The position numbers and the translations under genes were made by a program. Below are positions 51,877-60,210 of a stretch of 64,000 bases of DNA, one piece after another. The notes beneath the pieces are model-generated. The model saw only the letters and a list, made by a program, of their open reading frames with translations, had not been told where the DNA came from and searched no databases. Origin of the DNA: Saprospiraceae bacterium (GTDB taxonomy: Bacteria; Bacteroidota; Bacteroidia; Chitinophagales; Saprospiraceae); assembly GCA_020436935.1 (NCBI GenBank), contig JAGQWX010000001.1:186001-250000 (forward strand), written 5' to 3'. The stretch's first letter is position 1; each line of letters begins with the position of its first letter.

Positions 51877-52761
51877 ATGAATGAGCATCAACTTGATTTG
51901 AGTCTGCCCATAGACAGGGTAGAGAAAATCACACGCAAAGATTTTCAGGAAAAATACATGAAACCTCAGCGGCCAGTTGTCATCCGCCATATGTACGGGG
52001 ATGAGGCTCCTGTTTATAATTGGACGTTTGATTATTTTTCAAGAGAATTGGGTGAGCTTGAAGTTGGCGTTTATGACGACGAGTCAGAAAGCCGTAAGGA
52101 CGACCGGTCTTATAAAAAAGCTCCTCATAAGATGAAGTTTGCCGATTATCTCGCAGCCATTCAGGCCGGACCGACTTCCAAAAGATTGTTCCTTTTTAAT
52201 GTTTTCAAACACAAAAAGGACCTGCTCGATGATTTTACATTTCCTGATATCACCGACAATGTATTGAAATTTTTGCCCTTTGCATTTTTTGGGGGCCAGG
52301 GCGCACTTACCAGAATGCACCGCGACATGGACAACAGCTGCGTATTTCTGACAGAACTTGCCGGAAGAAAACGCGTGGTTCTTTTTGATCCAAAATATTC
52401 AAAACTGTTGTACCAATACCCCTTCTCCACACATACTTCTGTTGATATCAACCAGCCGGATTTCAAAAAATATCCCGGTTTGTCGAAGGTGAAAGGCATT
52501 GACTTTGTGCTGGAGCCTGGTGACACCCTCTTCATGCCATCGGGATGGTGGCACCATATTGAGTACATCACTCCGGGCCTTGGTTTTGCAATGCGCTCTC
52601 TCAGCCCAAGATTGTCTGACAGAATGGTAGGGCTCATGCAGGTAGGAGTGCTCACCCACATCGATGAAGTGATGAACAATTTGCTGAGCAACAAGTGGTT
52701 TGAATGGAAAAAAAGACAAGCTGATCGCCGGGCATTGAGGGCTATGGAGGCAGCGGGATGA
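51877..52761 (+). CDS. Cupin-like/JmjC-domain protein
   Basis: 294 residues, Fe(II)/2-oxoglutarate dioxygenase fold. The iron-binding triad is HRD (MHRDMDNS) and the distal His in FMPSGWWHHIEYI; RKRVVLFDP and YQYPFSTHTSVDIN lie between as in the FIH/JmjD cupin_8 family. The N-terminus RPVVIRHMYGDEAPVYNW is the standard family entry. Probably a protein or tRNA hydroxylase; target unknown. It follows the esterase gene by 128 bases. Confidence 0.9.
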   Translation: MNEHQLDLSLPIDRVEKITRKDFQEKYMKPQRPVVIRHMYGDEAPVYNWTFDYFSRELGELEVGVYDDESESRKDDRSYKKAPHKMKFADYLAAIQAGPTSKRLFLFNVFKHKKDLLDDFTFPDITDNVLKFLPFAFFGGQGALTRMHRDMDNSCVFLTELAGRKRVVLFDPKYSKLLYQYPFSTHTSVDINQPDFKKYPGLSKVKGIDFVLEPGDTLFMPSGWWHHIEYITPGLGFAMRSLSPRLSDRMVGLMQVGVLTHIDEVMNNLLSNKWFEWKKRQADRRALRAMEAAG

Positions 52762-52796
52762 GGTTTTAGGTTTTAGGTGGTAGGTATTAGGTGGAC

Positions 52797-53409
52797 TTTT
52801 GCAGCCCTCTACCCTGGCCCTAAAGGGAATCCGCCCGCATTTCTCCTAATTTGCCAACACGCCAATAAGCCAATACGCATTGCTGCTAAATACCAACACC
52901 CAAAGACCAAAGACTTCCTCATTTTTGCCGCCCTCTACCCTGGCCCTAAAGGGGATCCGCCCGCACTTCAATTACGAATCTTCAATTACGAATTACGGAT
53001 TTATAGTCTTAAAGGTGAACTCATGGATTCTTTGCGTACTCTCAACTCACCACCTCTTTGCGCCATTGCGAGATAAAAAAGTTATATGTTAAAGGTTAAA
53101 AGTTAAAGGATGTGGATGAAGGTTGTGATAACAACACCAAAAGGCCACTCCCAAGATGCCAACACGCCAATATGCCAATACGCATTGCTGCTAAAGACCA
53201 ACACCCAAAGACCAAAGACTTCCTCATTTTTGCTGCCCTCTACCCTGGCCCTAAAGGGAATCCGCCCGCACTTCAATTACGAATTACGGATTTATAGTCT
53301 TAATGGTGAACTCATGGATTCTTTGCGTACTCACAAACTTACCACCTCTTTGCGCCATTGCGAGATAAAGGGTTATTTGTTAAAGGTTAAAAGTTAAAGG
53401 ATGTAGATG
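52797..53409. repeat. Direct repeats of about 260 bp
   Basis: Two long copies at 52853-53117 and 53157-53409 share blocks such as CCAATACGCATTGCTGCTAA, CCCTCTACCCTGGCCCTAAA, CTCATGGATTCTTTGCGTAC and GCGCCATTGCGAGATAAA in the same order, with substitutions and a 15-base insertion in the first. A partial third copy of the middle block is at 52797-52840. No gene in it; the region 52762-53546 is otherwise non-coding. Confidence 0.85.
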
Positions 53410-53538
53410 CCTGAAATACGTTGCCCAGCTACCGCCATCCTCCCATCTCCCATCTCCATCCTCCCCAAAGACCAGCCAAAATTTTTCAAATTTCAATTTT
53501 CGTATTTCAAATTTAAGTTCAAAAAATTATCGGGCTTA

Positions 53539-53570
53539 TTGACCGGATGGTGATCGGTATCGTATATTTG
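53539..53570 (+). promoter_or_regulatory. Promoter of dinB
   Basis: TTG at 53539-53541, 21-base spacer, TATATTTG at 53563-53570. The dinB ATG at 53610 is 40 bases downstream; a longer frame starting at 53547 would begin inside the promoter. Confidence 0.7.
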
Positions 53571-53609
53571 TCTATATTTTCGTCACAGTTAAGGCTAATA
53601 TATAGACAT

Positions 53610-54752
53610 ATGTTCGAGCGGGCAATATTGCACATGGATCTGGACTCTTTTTTTGCTTCTGTTGAGTGTCTGAAAAATTCGGCGCTTCAGGGCAAACCCC
53701 TTCTCATCGGAGGCATGAGCAACAGGGGGGTGGTGGCTTCATGTAGTTATGAAGCACGCAGGTTTGGTGTTCACTCGGCTATGCCTATGAAAATGGCGCT
53801 GAGGTTGTGTCCCCACGCCATTGTTCTGCGCGGAGACATGGATTCTTACAGCAATTATTCGCGCCTCGTTACAGAGATCATCGAAGATCAGTCCCCGAGT
53901 TACGAAAAAGCTTCCATCGACGAATTTTACCTCGACCTATCTGGCATGGACCATTACTTTGGATGTTATAAATGGGCAGGAGAGCTGCGCCAGAAAATCA
54001 TCAAAGAGTCAGGCCTTCCCATATCTTTTGGGCTATCTGTCAATAAGCTCGTGTCCAAAGTAGGTACAGGAGAAGCCAAACCCAATGGCACCAAAGAAAT
54101 ACCCAATGGCACTGAAAAAACCTTTCTGGCCCCCTTGTCTGTCAATAAAATTCCCGGTATCGGCAAAGAAACATACAAGAAGCTGAGCTTTATGGGCGTA
54201 AGGACCGTACACATCCTCAGCGAAATACCGATCAAACTCCTGGAGCGGGAATTTGGCGTCATGGGCAGGCATATGTGGGAGAAAGCCAATGCCATCGACT
54301 ACAGTCCGGTTGTTCCCTACCACGAACAAAAATCCATGTCTAAAGAACGCACCTTTGGCGAGGATACCCTCGACCTGAAGTACATCAAAAGCCTGCTCAT
54401 GGACATGACAGACAAGCTTGCCTACGAGCTCAGAGCAGACAAGCGCCTCACCGGCTGCGTCACTGTGAAAATAAGATATGCCGACTTCAATACCTATACC
54501 AAGCAAAAACGCATCAGCTATACCTCCGGCGACAACATCCTGGTCAAACACGTCATGGACCTTTTTGAGCAGCTTTATCAGCGCCGCCAGCTCATCCGCC
54601 TCATCGGTGTAAAATTCAGCGACCTCGTGTATGGCACATACCAGATCGACCTGTTTGAAGATACGATGGAACAACTGGCCTTGCTCGGTCAGATGGACAG
54701 GATCCGCAATCGGTTTGGCCTCAATGCGGTCATGCGGGCGAGTGTGTTGTAG
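53610..54752 (+). CDS. dinB: DNA polymerase IV (Y-family)
   Basis: Error-prone translesion polymerase, 380 residues from ATG 53610 (MFERAILHMDLDSFFASVE). Catalytic acidic residues are visible in HMDLDSFFA and in YEKASIDEFYLDLSG; other family blocks are PLLIGGMSNRGVVASCSYEAR, FGLSVNKLVSKVGTGEAKPNG and LSVNKIPGIGKETYKKL. The end, VMRASVL, lacks a beta-clamp motif of the usual type. The last 25 bases recur once at 58238-58262, at the far side of an accessory block. Confidence 0.95.
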   Translation: MFERAILHMDLDSFFASVECLKNSALQGKPLLIGGMSNRGVVASCSYEARRFGVHSAMPMKMALRLCPHAIVLRGDMDSYSNYSRLVTEIIEDQSPSYEKASIDEFYLDLSGMDHYFGCYKWAGELRQKIIKESGLPISFGLSVNKLVSKVGTGEAKPNGTKEIPNGTEKTFLAPLSVNKIPGIGKETYKKLSFMGVRTVHILSEIPIKLLEREFGVMGRHMWEKANAIDYSPVVPYHEQKSMSKERTFGEDTLDLKYIKSLLMDMTDKLAYELRADKRLTGCVTVKIRYADFNTYTKQKRISYTSGDNILVKHVMDLFEQLYQRRQLIRLIGVKFSDLVYGTYQIDLFEDTMEQLALLGQMDRIRNRFGLNAVMRASVL

Positions 54753-54767
54753 GATTCTGGTTATTCG

Positions 54768-54814
54768 TTTATTTGGTTATTTGGTTATTTGGTTATTTGG
54801 TTATTTGGTTATTG
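54768..54814. repeat. Short tandem repeat of TTATTTGG
   Basis: Five to six copies of the 8-base unit TTATTTGG just after dinB. A simple repeat prone to copy-number change. The surrounding 54753-55087 region holds no gene. Confidence 0.9.
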
Positions 54815-54822
54815 CTAATTGC

Positions 54823-54933
54823 ACAATTGCTGGAATTGCTCAATCGCCTAATCGTAACCAATTCTATGCAATCCATGCAATCCATGCCTCTATGCCTCCT
54901 TTGCCTCCTTTGCCACTTTTTGCAATCCATGCC
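54823..54933. repeat. Dispersed repeat, left copy
   Basis: About 110 bases with AATTGCTGGAATTG, CCAATTCTATGCAATCCATG, CTCTATGCCTCCTTTGCC and TTTTGCAATCCATGCC in this order; the same order occurs at 59433-59526. A degraded relative (ATGCCTGC...GGAATCCATG...CCTTTGCAATC) is at 58190-58236. Confidence 0.8.
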
Positions 54934-55087
54934 ATCTAGGCAATTTACCCCGCTTTACATCCCAGTGCCGCCAGGAACTTCCACCAAATCCCCAGCGATT
55001 TCAATCGTTGGATCAACTTTCCCAAAATACTATCGCACCTAACTATTGTAAATAAACTATAAATAGTATTTTTGACTGGAAATAGTA

Positions 55088-56041
55088 ATGGTTATGAGTA
55101 TTAATCAAGAAGCTCTGAAGAGATGTGGGTTGGCTGTTATTGCCCCCAAGTCAGCTCTTGATAAATGCACAGCGCAATACGTAACTCCTCAAGTTTTACT
55201 TTTTCTCTTAGGTTTGCTGATTTTCATTATAATAAAACCACAATCCTCATTGGCCCAATGCAATTGCAAATCAATACAAATTGCCTTAAATATCAACCAG
55301 CCTAGCGGCGCCTCAATGTACAGTCAATGCGAAGGGAATAGTGTCACACTTACTGCGACACCTCCAGCAGGTCAGATGATAGAATGGTATGACAATATCC
55401 TGGGATCCGGTATACCTCTCGAGACCGGAAATTCTTTTGTAGTAAGCGGCCTTACAACCACAACCACTTTTTATGCCTTTGGAGTAAACGGTGCCAATAA
55501 GAGCAGTCCCCTTGCAGTGAGCGTTGATGTGGTACCCAATCCTACTGCAAGCATCATAAGAATAGATACACTGGGAGAGTTCATGAATGAAAGAACGTTT
55601 ACCGCCTCTGTATCACCCGATGTAACTGATTTTGTATGGAATTTTGGTGATGGCAACGCTAGCAATCAGGCTAATCCTACCCATACTTATACCAACACAG
55701 GAAATTACATGGTACAGCTTACGGTAGAAAATGCCAGCGGTTGTTCCACTCAGACACAACAAAATGTTGAAGTTAGCTGGTTTGTAAAACCTATACCCAA
55801 CATTTTTACTCCCAACGGAGACAATGTAAATGATGTATTTTTAATAGAAAGTTTTGGCTTAACTGGTTATACTTTAAACATTAGAGACAGAAGGGCAAAC
55901 CTATTTTATACTACCAACACCCCCAACATTGGCTGGGACGGAGTGCGTAATACTGGAGCTTTAGCGCCCAATGGTCCGTATTTTTATGAGCTTATTTCAG
56001 ATCAAACTACACTTGTAGGAAACGTAACACTGTTGAGGTAA
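55088..56041 (+). CDS. PKD-domain protein with T9SS gliding-type C-terminal domain
   Basis: 317-residue secreted protein. A hydrophobic segment (residues about 34-57, ending SSLAQC) exports it, followed by an Ig-like region, a PKD domain with VWNFGDGNASNQANPTHTYTN and LTVENASGCS, and the C-terminal type IX secretion domain with NIFTPNGDNVNDVFLIE. The last part anchors the protein on the cell surface after secretion. The role is adhesion or display, inferred. Located in the accessory island after dinB. Confidence 0.87.
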   Translation: MVMSINQEALKRCGLAVIAPKSALDKCTAQYVTPQVLLFLLGLLIFIIIKPQSSLAQCNCKSIQIALNINQPSGASMYSQCEGNSVTLTATPPAGQMIEWYDNILGSGIPLETGNSFVVSGLTTTTTFYAFGVNGANKSSPLAVSVDVVPNPTASIIRIDTLGEFMNERTFTASVSPDVTDFVWNFGDGNASNQANPTHTYTNTGNYMVQLTVENASGCSTQTQQNVEVSWFVKPIPNIFTPNGDNVNDVFLIESFGLTGYTLNIRDRRANLFYTTNTPNIGWDGVRNTGALAPNGPYFYELISDQTTLVGNVTLLR

Positions 56042-56314
56042 CATTAGTACTACCATTTAATTTGCAATGGTCTTTTTGCTCGGGAATTTGAAATCGGCAA
56101 GCTCAAGCATAAAAAAGTGCATTTACGCAAATGATTTTTTTAAATCCTTCTTTGTCTCCACTATTCCGGAGAAGTCTAAATCCTTTCTACTTTATAAAAA
56201 TTAAACTAATCCGGAAACGATTTATCGCAGGTTTAGTCGAGGAATCTTTAATTATTTAAGCACTAGCAGTAATTTTATCATAGGAATTACGTTTATTGTG
56301 GTGTACTTGTACCA
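56042..56314. other. Intergenic, no gene seen
   Basis: AT-rich gap before the TIGR04255 cluster; no promoter box of the TAnnTTTG form was clear. Confidence 0.4.
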
Positions 56315-57064
56315 ATGGAAGTCAGCAAAATTATACCAGATCATCTGAAAGATACACTGGTTGAAGTCAGATATTCTTCGCAAATACCTTTCGAGCTCGC
56401 AATTGGTAGGTTTTTTGATGCCCTGGATGATACCTATTTTTATAGTGCGTCCTCATTCAATCAACCTCCTAAATTCGTAAATAGCGAACAACGTAGGGAA
56501 ATAAATTTCAAATTCGAAAAAGTTTGTCATTTTGCAAGTAATGAGATTCACCTGGAATGCAGACCAAATTCTTTCATTTTCAACGCCAGCAGAAGCAGGG
56601 ATGGTAAAACAAACTATAAAGGCTGGAATGCATATCTCCCAAAAATTGAAGACATTCTCACTACCATACAAGGCACCAAAGTCATCACTGATTACAAATG
56701 GCTTGGTCTCCGCTACATCAGCGAGCATCCGGATGTTTCATTGATGCATGCTTGCAAGCTTGATTTAAAGCTACCTCAACTAATCGGTGGCACGTTATTT
56801 GGGCATAACCATAAATATGAGATCAAAAGAAGCGATCTCAACATCTTGATTTCATTATCTGAGTTGAATGAAAACAATAATATAATTTCTTTGATTGATA
56901 TAGATGTAAACAAAGAAATAGAAACAAATCCGGAATTACCGGATTTAATGAACATGCTGGACCATATTCACAATGCCGAAAAAAGTATCTATTTTGATAT
57001 TCTTAAAGAGGAGTATAAAGCTGAACATGAAATAATATATAGTAATGGCAACATTGAGTCCTGA
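56315..57064 (+). CDS. TIGR04255 family protein
   Basis: 249 residues, soluble. The N-terminus (IIPDHLKDTLVEVRYSSQIPFELAIGRFF) and middle block (KWLGLRYI) follow the TIGR04255 family, a group of about 250-residue proteins of unknown function in variable genome regions. The C-terminus is helix-rich and charged. The next gene starts inside its last 20 bases, so expression is coupled. The three genes 56315-58124 form one unit. Confidence 0.75.
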   Translation: MEVSKIIPDHLKDTLVEVRYSSQIPFELAIGRFFDALDDTYFYSASSFNQPPKFVNSEQRREINFKFEKVCHFASNEIHLECRPNSFIFNASRSRDGKTNYKGWNAYLPKIEDILTTIQGTKVITDYKWLGLRYISEHPDVSLMHACKLDLKLPQLIGGTLFGHNHKYEIKRSDLNILISLSELNENNNIISLIDIDVNKEIETNPELPDLMNMLDHIHNAEKSIYFDILKEEYKAEHEIIYSNGNIES

Positions 57065-57500
57065 AAAAACAACTAAAGAATGGCAAAGTACTGACTACTT
57101 GCCCTGGCTGGGCTTTTACAATGAAGCTTGGGCAATGAAAAAGAATAATGTCCGTAGACTTCTCGGGGTACAAGGCCACAGAACTTCAAAATTGAGTTAT
57201 TTCCCTGAAGAAATTTCAGAAGTTCAACACATTGGCATTGAAAGGTTATGGAATTTTGTGCATGAAATAGATTACGATACTATTAGCTCTTCTTATGTCG
57301 AAGAAAACACTTGTCTTTATATTACCATCAGAGTGGGAGACGTCAGTTATCATTTCAATATTTATAACGATGAATGGTCCAATGACGATCCTGAAATCAT
57401 ATTGAATATCCATCACCCCACATTAAGATATAGGTCTGTAATGGACAATTTGTCAGAGATAAAATACAGGATCACTTATAATCAACTTGACGTTTACTAA
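57045..57500 (+). CDS. Hypothetical protein, second gene of TIGR04255 cluster
   Basis: 151 residues, Trp- and Tyr-rich, no signal or membrane segment. It overlaps the TIGR04255 gene by 20 bases and is followed by the third gene after 12 bases. No family recognised; strands such as TCLYITIRVGDVSYHFNIY suggest a beta-rich fold. Confidence 0.7.
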   Translation: MATLSPEKTTKEWQSTDYLPWLGFYNEAWAMKKNNVRRLLGVQGHRTSKLSYFPEEISEVQHIGIERLWNFVHEIDYDTISSSYVEENTCLYITIRVGDVSYHFNIYNDEWSNDDPEIILNIHHPTLRYRSVMDNLSEIKYRITYNQLDVY

Positions 57501-57512
57501 TCGAGATGGTTT

Positions 57513-58124
57513 ATGATCTACCCTGATGAATTACTCCCCAAAAAACAGTATAAGTATATCGATACTGACTTAAAAAACCATCATTTAATTCGTACAGTTT
57601 CCACCATCGATTGTCTGGATGAGAATGGCTTCGTTGGGATAGAATACATAGCAAGCCCTAGACATAATTTATCCAATTTAAGTGTCCATATCTTAAGCGT
57701 TTTTGACTATAAGCACTTGCCTATTGTAATCTGTGGTGACCGTAAAGCCTTTCTGATTTCTGATTGTGATGATTTCTCTGAAGATGCAAACTTGGTGTTT
57801 GGAGAAGATTTTATTCTACAGGAAACCAATTGGTTTTGGATCTTGAGGGTCGGAGACCTCCAGGACAATTATCAATGTGAAATAAAAGGCATAGTATATC
57901 AATTTGCTCCAACAGTTATCCATTGCCCCACCAGGTGTAATTTCTGGCATTATGAAATTCGTTGGACCATCTTAAATTCTTCTTTTTCTCAGCAGACTGC
58001 AACCCAACAAAAAAAGATCAATGATGCCATGTATGCAGAAGCAAGAAAAACGCTTCAGGTTCTAGCTTCTTCAAAAATAGTGGCTTATGAAAGGCTCAAA
58101 GCGGAAGATTATTCTTTGCAATAA
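57513..58124 (+). CDS. Hypothetical protein, third gene of TIGR04255 cluster
   Basis: 203 residues, soluble. Alternating strands with many aromatic residues (NWFWILRVGD) and several cysteines (DCLDE, ICGDR, DCDDF, HCPTRCNFWHYE), then a helical C-terminus. No family recognised. Its context, last in a tight three-gene operon within a repeat-bounded island, points to an accessory function. Confidence 0.68.
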   Translation: MIYPDELLPKKQYKYIDTDLKNHHLIRTVSTIDCLDENGFVGIEYIASPRHNLSNLSVHILSVFDYKHLPIVICGDRKAFLISDCDDFSEDANLVFGEDFILQETNWFWILRVGDLQDNYQCEIKGIVYQFAPTVIHCPTRCNFWHYEIRWTILNSSFSQQTATQQKKINDAMYAEARKTLQVLASSKIVAYERLKAEDYSLQ

Positions 58125-58187
58125 ATCTGAAATTCGCGTTCAATCCATTGATGTTTCAAAGAGAATCCATATACCCCGCCTCTTTTC

Positions 58188-58262
58188 CTCCTATGCCTGC
58201 ATTGGAATCCATGTCACCTATACCACCTTTGCAATCTTGCGGTTATGCGGGCGAGTGTGTTG
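58188..58262. repeat. Copy of the dinB 3' end with repeat remnant
   Basis: 58238-58262 matches 54725-54749 (the last 25 coding bases of dinB before its stop) with one mismatch; here the sequence runs on without the stop codon. Directly before it lies a degraded relative of the dispersed repeat at 54823. Confidence 0.85.
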
Positions 58263-58506
58263 GGTGGTAAGGCTTGATGTATTTTGTTTAGAGTTTAGAT
58301 CTTTAAAGTTTAGGTGAGGATTGTAAAACTGCTGCAATTGCTCAAATGCTGGTGAGGCTTTCCAATGCGGTCCCGCAATATTGCGGGATTAGCAGTAAAT
58401 AAATGGTCATTTTCTATGGTGTTTGGTATAATTAAGATAACCAAGCTCTCTCAACCAATCCAAAGGTTTTATACCTTTAACTGTCATATGAGAACATACC
58501 CCTAAG

Positions 58507-58650
58507 ATTATGGTTTGACCAGATTAGTTGTGAAGGAAATTTAGTGCAAGGCGAGAAAGCGATTGATCTCGTCGATATGACGAGACCAATAAATTGAGCA
58601 ACGAAGATTTATACTAAATTTATACCATATAAACGGTCAAATAATGGTTC
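58507..58650. repeat. 144-bp palindromic intergenic element (family member 2)
   Basis: Nested arms: TTTGACC near 58514 with GGTCAAA near 58635, AAATTTAGT (58537-58545) with ACTAAATTT (58613-58621), and a central hairpin TCTCGTC-GATAT-GACGAGA (58567-58585). Shares CAAGGC-GAAA-GCG and AACG-AGA-TTT blocks with the element at 33880-34043 read on the other strand. Confidence 0.7.
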
Positions 58651-58725
58651 GAGTGGTCTAATATAAAATTTTGAAGGGCACTTTTTCATGACCAATATTG
58701 TTGAGAAACTTGAAATAATTAAATT

Positions 58726-58962
58726 ATGGCAGTTACGGAGCTTAAGAATCAGATTAAAAATCGAATAGATGTAGTAACAGAAGAATATTTACTAGAAGAA
58801 ATATTAAATCTCATTGACTTCGAATTAGGGGAAGAAGAAGTTTTTATTATTCCAGCCGAGCATCAACTGGAACTAGAAAAAAGTTTAGAACAAAAGTCAA
58901 ACGGGGAAATTATATCAAATGAAGAAGTAGATGCTAAAATCAAAAAATGGCTCTCAAAGTAA
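58726..58962 (+). CDS. Antitoxin of RelE-type module
   Basis: 78-residue acidic protein with the addiction-module layout: N-terminal helix VTELKNQIKNRIDVV, a proline-containing middle (IIPAEHQLELEKSLEQ) and the typical end GEIISNEEVDAKIKKWLSK. It has no clear DNA-binding fold in the N-terminus. The toxin gene starts inside its last 16 bases. Confidence 0.85.
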   Translation: MAVTELKNQIKNRIDVVTEEYLLEEILNLIDFELGEEEVFIIPAEHQLELEKSLEQKSNGEIISNEEVDAKIKKWLSK

Positions 58963-59249
58963 CCTGGACGAAAAACTCACTTAGTCATTTGGAAGATATT
59001 TTACTCTATTGGGACAATAGAAATGGAAGTAAAACTTATTCTCATAAATTATACAATCATTTTCAAAGAGGAATTGATTTATTGTCCCGGTATCCTGAAA
59101 CAGGCAGACTTACAAATAATGTTCAAATAAGGAAAAAAACGATTAAGGATTACTTTCTCTACTACAGTTTTAACGAAATAGAGCTGACAATTCTGGGCAT
59201 AGTGGATATGAGAAGGAACCCAAAATTTTTAAGAAATTTTGAAGAATGA
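58947..59249 (+). CDS. RelE/ParE-family toxin
   Basis: 100 residues: VTWTKNSLSHLEDILLYWDNR at the N-terminus, LLSRYPETGRLTNN, a basic VQIRKKTIKDYFLYYSF and the ending LGIVDMRRNPKFL. This is the RelE/ParE outline with the R-I/V-x-D-x-R-R-x-P end typical of RelE-type mRNA interferases. Overlaps the antitoxin gene by 16 bases. Second toxin-antitoxin module in the window. Confidence 0.9.
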   Translation: MALKVTWTKNSLSHLEDILLYWDNRNGSKTYSHKLYNHFQRGIDLLSRYPETGRLTNNVQIRKKTIKDYFLYYSFNEIELTILGIVDMRRNPKFLRNFEE

Positions 59250-59432
59250 AAGAAGGCTTGAAAAACAATGTGCGAAACTCTTCTCAAGCATCAACTTCAA
59301 GGTTTTTGGTCCAGCCCCCATTGATAAAGCGCATTGGTTAGTATGCAGCTTCACAGCGGATAAATTATTGATCGTCGCATGTAGATATACTATTAAACCA
59401 GCCTGCAAAATTGATTTTTTGGATTATCAGGC

Positions 59433-59526
59433 AGAATTGCTGGAATTGACCAATAGCCCAATAGCCCCCAATTCTATGCAATCCATGCCTCTATGCCTCC
59501 TTTGCCACTCTTTGCAATCCATGCCC
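59433..59526. repeat. Dispersed repeat, right copy
   Basis: Matches 54823-54933 in block order with the middle duplicated part missing. Marks the right edge of the accessory block after dinB; the SMUG2-like gene begins at the next base (its stop codon). Confidence 0.8.
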
Positions 59527-60210
59527 TTACCCCAATAACTTTACAAAATCATCAATATACCGATCCGCTTCTTTGGCCTTGTATTGCATGACATATCGCG
59601 GATGTTCCAGTGGTATGACCTTGCCAAAAAAGCCATATTCGTCATTAAGTTTCTTTAAAAACTTAAAGTTTTTGCCCGTTCCGAGGCAAAAAACCTTGTC
59701 ATTGCGGCAGGGCATATCCAGCAATCTACGGATGTTCTCCACAATAAACGGATAGACTGCAGCCTGCAAATCAGGGCGATCGTAATAATTATAGTTGATT
59801 TCCTTGCCTGCAGCATTGGTAATGGTGAAGCCCAATGGGCAGACGGAGTTGATGTAGAAACGGGAATAGAAAGCCTCCGGACCCCCAAAAGCTTCTATAA
59901 GGCGATATACAAAAACTGACGAAGGCTCATGGGTGTCGCTGTCCTCCCAGGGAATGCCACAAACCGATGCCAGGCGTTTGGTATCGGTAAAAGGTATACC
60001 TGTAGATCCGGCTCCCAGACGTCCCGGGTTGATGCCGAGAATAAGGTGGCGTTTTTGGTCATCGCCATAAAATTTATCATAAAATGCCCTTGCAATCTCC
60101 CTGATCTGCAGGGAAGACTTATAGGGATTCATGATGGATATCTGATCGGGAAGAGACCCGGTAAAATCCAGCGTGTCGTGATACATTATGACCTGGTCGG
60201 CAAATGTCAT
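59527..60210 (-). CDS. SMUG2-type uracil-DNA glycosylase family protein (DUF4918)
   Basis: 227 residues of the uracil-DNA glycosylase superfamily. Motif 1 is LILGINPGRLGAGSTGIPFTD with the GINPG catalytic-loop, followed by YINSVCPLGF and the second motif LEHPRY (position of the H-P-S/R motif). The DUF4918/SMUG2 subgroup has a long central insertion, as here. Activity on uracil or other damaged bases is inferred. Its ATG directly follows the stop of the upstream Omp28-like gene. Confidence 0.87.
   Translation of the reverse strand: MTFADQVIMYHDTLDFTGSLPDQISIMNPYKSSLQIREIARAFYDKFYGDDQKRHLILGINPGRLGAGSTGIPFTDTKRLASVCGIPWEDSDTHEPSSVFVYRLIEAFGGPEAFYSRFYINSVCPLGFTITNAAGKEINYNYYDRPDLQAAVYPFIVENIRRLLDMPCRNDKVFCLGTGKNFKFLKKLNDEYGFFGKVIPLEHPRYVMQYKAKEADRYIDDFVKLLG

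Noticed and set aside
54631-55042. Two frames of about 90-100 codons after dinB
   Set aside because: They are translations of the TTATTTGG tandem repeat and the dispersed repeat (recurrent MQSMP-like residues).
59239-59538. 99-codon frame after the RelE-type toxin gene
   Set aside because: TTG start inside the toxin gene and its last third is the dispersed repeat; no family resemblance. A decayed gene fragment remains possible.
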